From Prototheca cutis (lineage: Eukaryota > Chlorophyta > Trebouxiophyceae > Chlorellales > Chlorellaceae), in contig BCIH01000007.1 of assembly GCA_002897115.2 (NCBI GenBank), forward strand, positions 302,726 through 366,725: DNA of 64,000 nucleotides. The letters are read 5' to 3'. Shown here in pieces: positions 58,279-64,000 of this stretch. Both the position numbers and the translations under genes were made by a program. The notes under the pieces were generated by a model. That model worked only from the letters and a program-made list of their open reading frames with translations, made no database searches and had not been told where the DNA came from. The stretch's first letter is position 1. Each line of letters begins with the position of its first letter.

Positions 58279-59050
58279 NNNNNNNNNNNNNNNNNNNNNN
58301 NNNNNNNNNNNNNNNNNNNNNNNNNNNNNNNNNNNNNNNNNNNNNNNNNNNNNNNNNNNNNNNNNNNNNNNNNNNNNNNNNNNNNNNNNNNNNNNNNNNN
58401 NNNNNNNNNNNNNNNNNNNNNNNNNNNNNNNNNNNNNNNNNNNNNNNNNNNNNNNNNNNNNNNNNNNNNNNNNNNNNNNNNNNNNNNNNNNNNNNNNNNN
58501 NNNNNNNNNNNNNNNNNNNNNNNNNNNNNNNNNNNNNNNNNNNNNNNNNNNNNNNNNNNNNNNNNNNNNNNNNNNNNNNNNNNNNNNNNNNNNNNNNNNN
58601 NNNNNNNNNNNNNNNNNNNNNNNNNNNNNNNNNNNNNNNNNNNNNNNNNNNNNNNNNNNNNNNNNNNNNNNNNNNNNNNNNNNNNNNNNNNNNNNNNNNN
58701 NNNNNNNNNNNNNNNNNNNNNNNNNNNNNNNNNNNNNNNNNNNNNNNNNNNNNNNNNNNNNNNNNNNNGTTGCCAGAGCCATCCATCACTTGTGTGTGAG
58801 ATGTCGGTGCTTGCTGCAGTAAAACGGTCGTCCTTTCTCTGGTCGTGCCTTGGTCTGGCAGTGCCATGGCCCACCTGGAGGTTCACAGCATCCCACATCA
58901 TTTGTGACGCAGCAGACGTACGGAAAACCTCACACCCACCCTAACGCATGTTTACAGTCAGAGTCGTCTGGGCTGTTTGAGGAGCAGGATGAGGAACCGG
59001 AGACGAACAAGCCGCGATCCATGGGTCGCCTGCCCAAGCGCCGGCGATGA
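57204..59050 (+). CDS. CSN7: COP9 signalosome subunit 7 (partial because of assembly gap)
   Basis: Recognised exons are 57204-57398, 57532-57607, 57804-57889, 58039-58186 and a final one at 58958-59050; one or more exons are hidden by the N run 58279-58768. The start could also be the ATG at 57246. The PCI-domain path is clear: FAELLALPGVQE, then LLQLFAYGIWADYAG, then LSGPQERKLKALTIMSLAASKR, then RIRFEELVSATGSSSIQEMERIVVSDCLGVGLVIGRLDHA. This matches the CSN7 order 'ELL..PNV', 'LL.iFAYGTw.DY', 'KLk.LTi.sLA...k', 'lpy..L...l....vReLEdliI...y..ivrGkLDq'. The end is acidic and then basic (FEEQDEEPETNK, KRRR). CSN7 is part of the complex that removes NEDD8 from cullins. Intron 4 begins with a GT microsatellite running into the gap. 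Confidence 0.85.
57675..57750. repeat. GT-rich and poly-G tract in CSN7 intron 2
   Basis: GT repeats pass through GGT repeats into a run of G, all within the intron before exon 3. Such tracts often cause assembly errors. Confidence 0.85.
58187..58278. repeat. (GT)n microsatellite ending in an assembly gap
   Basis: At least 45 GT units start at the presumed donor of CSN7 intron 4 and run into the N gap, so the true length is unknown. Confidence 0.95.
58279..58768. other. assembly gap (490 N)
   Basis: Unresolved bases directly after the GT repeat. Middle exons of CSN7 should lie here. Confidence 0.97.
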
Positions 59051-59297
59051 CAGGATTGGGCTGGGTGCCCGGTGCAAGACAAGAACCACTTGTTGTCGTC
59101 GCTCTGACCATCAGTTCCCACCATTCTACACCTTGCATTTCTTTTTCCTGCTCNGCGAATTCATTGTTACATGCAGCATCGCCTCACGACAGCTGCAGGA
59201 TTCCACAGTGACCGAGATCAGGCAGCGGTGAGGGCTGTCGAGGCGGGCCGTTGCGCGTGCACTCACCGACAGCACCACACCCTCCAATGTCAGCCGC

Positions 59298-60072
59298 TCA
59301 GTGTGCGCCGCCACCCACCCAGTCGTCGCTGTAGAACTTTTGGCCGGTGTACTTGCACACTGCCGGGTTCTCACGCGAGGTGCCCTTGAGCGTGATGTAC
59401 TCCACGGGGCAGCCCAGTGCCGGGTCCTCGCCTGAGTGTGTTGAAGAAGACGGGGACACTAATGTGTGTGTGTGTTTACACCAATGGCACACCATTCCTG
59501 GACAGNAGGGCTCGGGTGTACACCCAACACCCCACCCAGCATCCCGGGGAAGCCCGGCCAGCCAACGTACTTCCGTAGGAGGCCACAGTGAGGCCGTGGA
59601 CCTTGATGGGCTCCGACTCCTGGATGTACTCCATGGGGCTCTTGCCGTTGCCCTGCAGGGAAGCAAACGGGCCGATTTCAAGGTCAGGGTTTGGCGGACG
59701 CTCTACGAAGCAAATCTTTCACAGGCAAGGCCCACAGTGGAGTTGGCGGGGGTGGCCAGGCCAGGCCCCCGACAAAAGCCCACCGGTGTTGCTACTCCCC
59801 GACAGATCCTGCAGGCGCACGGCAAGTACCATGACCTCCATCCACCGACGTACGTCCATCCACTTGGAGGTGTGAGTGATCATGTCGTCGCCCATGCACA
59901 GGCCGCTCGTGGACCGCAGGTCTCCCAAGAACGCCTGGCCTGGCAGCGCCGTCACGGGGCCCTCCTTCTGCTCAATGGACAGGCTCTTGGCCTCGACATT
60001 CGTCACAACCTTGTCCGAGAAGCACCGCGCTAAGGGGCGCTGGGTGCGCAGCACGGCCCTGGCCAGCGACAT
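59298..60072 (-). CDS. NDUFS6: NADH dehydrogenase iron-sulfur protein 6 (complex I NDUFS6)
   Basis: Three exons, 60072-59854, 59652-59571 and 59431-59298, give 144 residues. The first 20 residues are an arginine-rich mitochondrial presequence (MSLARAVLRTQRPLARCFSD). The match to plant NDUFS6 includes ITHTSKWM, SPMEYIQESEPIKVHGLTVAS, DPALGCPVEYITLKG and NPAVCKYTGQKFYSDDW. NDUFS6 is a matrix-arm subunit needed late in complex I assembly and normally binds zinc through a Cys-His-Cys-Cys set. Here, by alignment with the plant form as I remember it, those positions read S98, C108, C126 and T129, so the zinc site is altered. The gene is head to head with LEO1 and tail to tail with CSN7. Confidence 0.92.
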
Positions 60073-60485
60073 GGCCTTTTGTCTGCACTCGCCGCACGCC
60101 TACCGAGAGCACCGCGAACCTACCGGAACAAAGACCTCAAAACAAATTATAGCTCAAGCTATTCTGGCTGTACAAGGCTGGGTTTTTGCCGCGCGGTTGA
60201 TGTGACTAATGAATCGTGCGTGGGGATGCAGTGCAGAGGCAGGGGAGGAGAAATTGGGGATTGCAGGATGGCAGGGGCGAGCGATCCTCCGATCGCCTGG
60301 CACGGTTTCGATGGTCCGCATTCATGCTCAACTGATCGCCAGGCCTGGAATTCTAACACATCAAGGACACGATGACTTCCGTCTGGTGAAGCAGAGGGAG
60401 GAGGGGCCCTCCTTGCCGGCTGAGCATTTCGGTTTGCAGTCAGGACCGGGACTGTGCCTTCCCGGGTCGCTAGCAAAGGGGCTGC
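60073..60485. promoter_or_regulatory. divergent promoter region, NDUFS6 / LEO1
   Basis: 413 bp between divergent start codons; no other gene. Confidence 0.5.
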
Positions 60486-62107
60486 ATGATGGCGGGCGAT
60501 GATGACGCCATGCGGGATCTGTTTGGGAGTGAGTCGGAGGGCGATGAGGGCGCCCCTGGCCCCAGAGGCGCCCACGGCGACTCCCCCAGGCCCAGCAATG
60601 GCCTGCCAGAGCATCAGCCCAGCGCAGCCGGTCCGAGCAAACAGGACCAGATGCGGGACCTGTTTGGCAGCGACGAGGAGAGCGATGAAGAATACAGAGT
60701 CGCTGGGGCTCCTGATGTCGACGATGAGGGGCAAGTGGCCTAGGAATGTTGCTGCAGGGGCATGCTGTGGGAGTAGGCGAGCGATGGGTAGGTGGGTGGG
60801 TGCCCTAGCCAGCACTCTGAACATTCCCTTTCGTGAAATGAAGCCATGCATGTTTACTTTTTCGGAGAGGGGTCTTCCCAATCATGCACTCGAGAAAAAA
60901 ATTAGGATCTTGGATGGCACGAACGGCGTCGCTACAATCCGGTCATTTCCCAACGTCCTTGCCCACCCGCTTTTACACACACAGGGAGGAACCAGCGAGC
61001 CGGGGCCCGCCGATGACTGTGGAGACGGCGCTGGTCCCGCCGCCCGACCCTGGCACCCTGCACTTGGTCCGACTGAGCAACGTGCTGGGCCTGGACGCCG
61101 CGCCGTTCGACCCCGAGACATTTGCTGTCCAAGCGAGCGACAGCGGCACTGCAGCGGCCAAGGACGCAGCGACCATCCGGTGGCGGTGGGTCGCAGGGGC
61201 GGACGGGGGGTTGCGGCGGCAGAGCAACGCGCGGCTGGTGCGATGGTCTGACGGCTCGATTCAGCTGCTTGTGGGCGAGGAGGTTCTGGACGCCAGCGGC
61301 GTCGACATTGCCGGTGACCAGGTATATCTGTTTGCGCGGCACGGCCAGGTCATCCAGGGTCAGGGTCAAATCGGCAGGCGCCTGGCCTTCCAGCCCACGG
61401 GCCTGTCCAGCGCGCTGCACCGCCGGCTGGCGGGGCGCGTGGAGGGCACGGGGGCTCGCGCCGCCCGCGTCCGCGGCACCACGACTCTCGCCGACCCCGC
61501 CCGGCTCAAGCGCGAACGCGAAGCGGCCGAGGAGCAACGCATCCGCGAACGCGAACGCCTGGCACAGCGCACGCAGCGTGCAGTGCAACGGCGCACGGGA
61601 ATCACCACCATCCCGGCCCGCGGACCTCGGCTCTCATCGGCCTACCTTGAGGAAGAGGATGCCGATGAGGACGAGGAGATCGGTGCCGCAGGAGCGTGGG
61701 GTGCACCAAGGACTGCAGCGTTTGATGAGGAGGCAGAGGCCCGTGCCGCCGCACGCATCGCTGCAGCAAAGCATGAGCCGCCTCCTGGGGTCAAACGTGG
61801 CCGCACCATCGGCAGCGACGACGAGGGGCTCAGTGACGACCTGGACAATGAGGTGGGCTGAGGGGGGGCCTAGTTTTATTATTTATTTATTGNGTTTGGA
61901 TGGCCGGCGTTTGCAACCAGATCTGGCGCATGACGCTCGGTCCATTGATAGACATGGGGTGCTGAGATCATTGGCAAGCCTCCCACTTCCTGCCTGCAGG
62001 ACTTCCCCGGCGCGAGCGAGGGAGAAGGGCGGCAACGGAAAGACCCGGGGCGGCGGCTGTCGGGCGTCAAGCGCACCGTGCTCTTGGACAGCGATGACGA
62101 TGACTGA
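60486..62107 (+). CDS. LEO1: LEO1, PAF1 complex subunit
   Basis: Three exons, 60486-60730, 60985-61852 and 62000-62107, give 406 residues. The N-terminal region is acidic and holds two copies of MRDLFGS followed by S/D/E residues (near residues 9 and 56), a repeat seen in LEO1 proteins. The core matches LEO1: LHLVRLSNVLGLDAAPFDPETF, ATIRWRWVAG, SNARLVRWSDGSIQLLVGEEVLD, DQVYLFARHGQVIQGQGQIGRRLAFQPTGL and HRRLAGRV. After it come an arginine/glutamate-rich helix (LKREREAAEEQRIRERERL), SSAYLEEEDADEDEE and an acidic end (LLDSDDDD). LEO1 pairs with PAF1 on elongating RNA polymerase II. The first intron uses a GC donor (GAGGG|GCAAGT) since only that site has the needed phase 2. CDC73 of the same complex lies about 27 kb away. 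Confidence 0.95.
60731..60984 (+). other. GC-AG intron of LEO1
   Basis: Donor GG|GCAAGT and acceptor CACACAG|G are both phase 2 and restore DDEGEEP. The nearby GT (CAA|GTGGCC) has the wrong phase. Confidence 0.75.
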
Positions 62108-62394
62108 TCTCAGGCATGCCTGTTATGGGACCGGGACACACGGGCCCCCCCCCTCCCCCCCCNAAAAAATGGGCGGGACACCTGTCCTGACAACCGTGGC
62201 CAGACATGGGCGCCATGGGTGAGACGCTCACCACAGATCGACAATTCAAAAGCCCCTGTCGTCCAGTCTGATGTTGCACTCTTGTATTTTTGAAAATCAA
62301 GCAACGGAAATGGGGCCACGTGAAAAACAGAGCGCAGCATGCATTGCAGGCAATCGAATCAACAGCGGGTGCCTTCGCATGCCCCCATCACATC
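62108..62394. other. convergent intergenic region, LEO1 / aminotransferase
   Basis: 287 bp with poly-C and poly-A runs and one N. No gene. Confidence 0.45.
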
Positions 62395-63872
62395 TCATTG
62401 CCGGCTGAAGTTTGCCGGCGCGAGCGCGGCAATGATGCGGTCCATGCCCTTCTCCAGCTGCTCCATGCTGGTGGCATAGGAGATGCGGAAGCAGTCTGGC
62501 GCGCCAAAGGCCTCCCCAGGCACCACAACGACATGCGCTTTCTGGAGCAGGTACCTGGGTGTCACGATTTGGTGGGGTGCGGTTGACAAGGAACGGGTTT
62601 TGAGGTGTTGGCAGCGGGGCTCGGCGAGCGCGGCATTGGCCAGCATGCAGAGAAAAGATGNCAGGCCCCAAACACATCAGATCAATCAATGCACACAACT
62701 AGAGCCACATACTCGCACAGTGCCGCGACCGTCTCGACAGGTCCAAACTCCTTTGCGACTACCCCTGGCCCGACGAGCCGCGAGGCATCCGGAAACACGT
62801 AAAATGCGCCCTGCGGTGGGTCCAGCGCGATGCCTGGCACGCCACGCAGGCGTCCAACGACGTAATCCCGTCGACGGAAGAGTTCCTCGCGCATGCGGTG
62901 CACGGGCTCGCCTCCCCCCGGCCCCAGGGCCAGCGCTGCCAGCGCGGCGTGCTGGGCGATGGAGCTGGGCCCCGAGGTGCACTGCGACTGGATGGCGTTG
63001 GCCGCGGCGGCAAAGGGCGGCGGAGCGGCCAGGTACCCCAGGCGCCACCCGGTCATGGAGTAGGCCTTGGAGAAGCCATTAACCGTGAGCGTGCGCTGCC
63101 CCATGCCCGGCAACGAGCCGAACGACACGTGGCGTGCGGGGGGGTAGACGATGTACTCGTAAATCTCGTCAGACAGAACTAAAAGGCGGGGGTGGCGGGC
63201 CACGACGCCGGCCAGTTCCCGCAGCTGGGTTTCGGAATACACCGCGCCGCTGGGATTTGAGGGGGAGCAGAGGATGAGCAGGCGCGAGGCGGGGGTCAGC
63301 GAGGATTCTAGCGCTTGTGGGGTCAACAGAAAACCATCCGCAGCAGAGCACGCCAAGGGTACGGGGGTCGCACCCGCCAGCCGTGCCATCTCCGGGTACG
63401 ACACCCAGTAGGGCGTGGGAATGAGCACCTCGTCCCCGGGCCCACAGGTCGCGAGCAGGGCCTGCCAGACGGCTTGCTTGGCACCGTTGGACAGGATGAC
63501 GTCGCCCGCAGATATGGCAAGTCCGTTTTCGCGCTGCAGCTTCTCGGCGACTGCCCGGCGCAGCGCCGCAGTGCCGGCNTTGGGGCTGTAGCGCGTGATG
63601 CCAGAGGTGATGGCCTCGATCCCCGCCGCGCACACCGCCGCGGGTGTCGGTGCGTCGGGCTCCCCGGCGGCCAGGGCGACAACATCCACCCCCTCCTCCC
63701 GCAGCTTTGTTGCCAGGTCCGTCAGTCTCACCGTGGCCGAAGGCTGCAGTGATGCCACCAAAGGGTTGAGAGAAGGGTCCACGGTTGTGCTGTGCGTAGC
63801 TGCTGCCTCGTCGGCCATCGCACGGGGAGGGCAGTTACGGCGCCGCTGCTCGGCTGTCACCGCTGCAAGCAT
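62395..63872 (-). CDS. glutamate/aspartate-prephenate aminotransferase (class I PLP)
   Basis: Two exons, 63872-62713 and 62554-62395, give 439 residues from the first ATG. The motifs are those of the subgroup Ib aspartate/prephenate aminotransferases: [71 protein letters not shown], the cofactor lysine K269 in [15 protein letters not shown], and [16 protein letters not shown]. The last exon gives [19 protein letters not shown] and RISYATS. In plants and algae this plastid enzyme makes arogenate from prephenate and also exchanges aspartate and glutamate. The N-terminus from this ATG is short and shows no clear transit peptide; an earlier exon to the right of the gene, near the window edge, may supply it. 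The donor GA|GTATGT was selected because it gives CEYLLQK. Confidence 0.9.
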
Positions 63873-64000
63873 TGCGTTGGTGTCACCGTGTTAGCCGCTG
63901 AGAGTGGACAGGCATGCATGCATCCAGTCATCCACACTTTGTGTCAACAAACGATTGCATGCATGCGCAGGGTGCGCGTGTCTTCGTGTGTTTGGGTGTG

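Overview
The window reads as nuclear DNA of a GC-rich eukaryote, most likely a trebouxiophyte green alga (Chlorella/Auxenochlorella type). The grounds are short introns in nearly every gene, plant-type versions of several proteins (Mediator 18, RBM22, a plastid-type rhomboid, a prephenate/aspartate aminotransferase), long alanine/glycine/proline-rich linkers, and a small telomere-like TTTAGGG/TTAGGG stretch. I find no prokaryotic operons, CRISPR arrays, prophage or convincing transposons. The species call is inference from composition and family resemblance only.

I could place 26 protein-coding genes on both strands. In order they are: FHIT-like hydrolase (-), Bin3/MePCE RNA methyltransferase (+), JmjN/JmjC histone demethylase (+), class III aminotransferase of the ethanolamine-phosphate lyase type (+), splicing factor RBM22 (+), secreted amidase (+), Cdc14 phosphatase (-), MED18 (-), PAN3 (-), a CaaX-ended coiled-coil protein (+), inositol-3-phosphate synthase (+), a 72-residue membrane protein (+), CDC73 (+), an Exo84-like helical protein (+), a zinc-knuckle/WW protein (+), an RBPMS-like two-RRM protein (-), Elongator ELP2 (+), ATG13 (-), a NIPA-like transporter (+), an unknown coiled-coil protein (-), a GT32 glycosyltransferase (+), a rhomboid (-), COP9 signalosome subunit 7 (+), complex I NDUFS6 (-), LEO1 (+) and the prephenate/aspartate aminotransferase (-). 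Most exon joins were checked by reading phase: the summed exons divide by three and restore family-typical sequence across each junction.

The gene content leans towards RNA polymerase II transcription and RNA handling: two PAF1-complex subunits (CDC73, LEO1), one Mediator and one Elongator subunit, a histone demethylase, an RNA-capping methyltransferase, a spliceosomal factor and a deadenylase subunit. They are interleaved with unrelated metabolic and membrane genes, so this is not a functional cluster. From about 38 kb onward genes alternate in head-to-head and tail-to-tail pairs with 250-770 bp between them, which suggests shared divergent promoters.

I did not find a clearly new multi-gene system. 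The points most worth checking are local: a high share of GC-AG introns, altered zinc ligands in NDUFS6 and RBM22, a likely prenylated coiled-coil protein, a CCHC/WW protein, a NIPA transporter with a very long tail, and alternating purine-pyrimidine tracts confined to introns and spacers. The assembly has two N gaps (13244-13271 and 58279-58768) and many single N calls; the second gap hides part of the COP9 subunit 7 gene.
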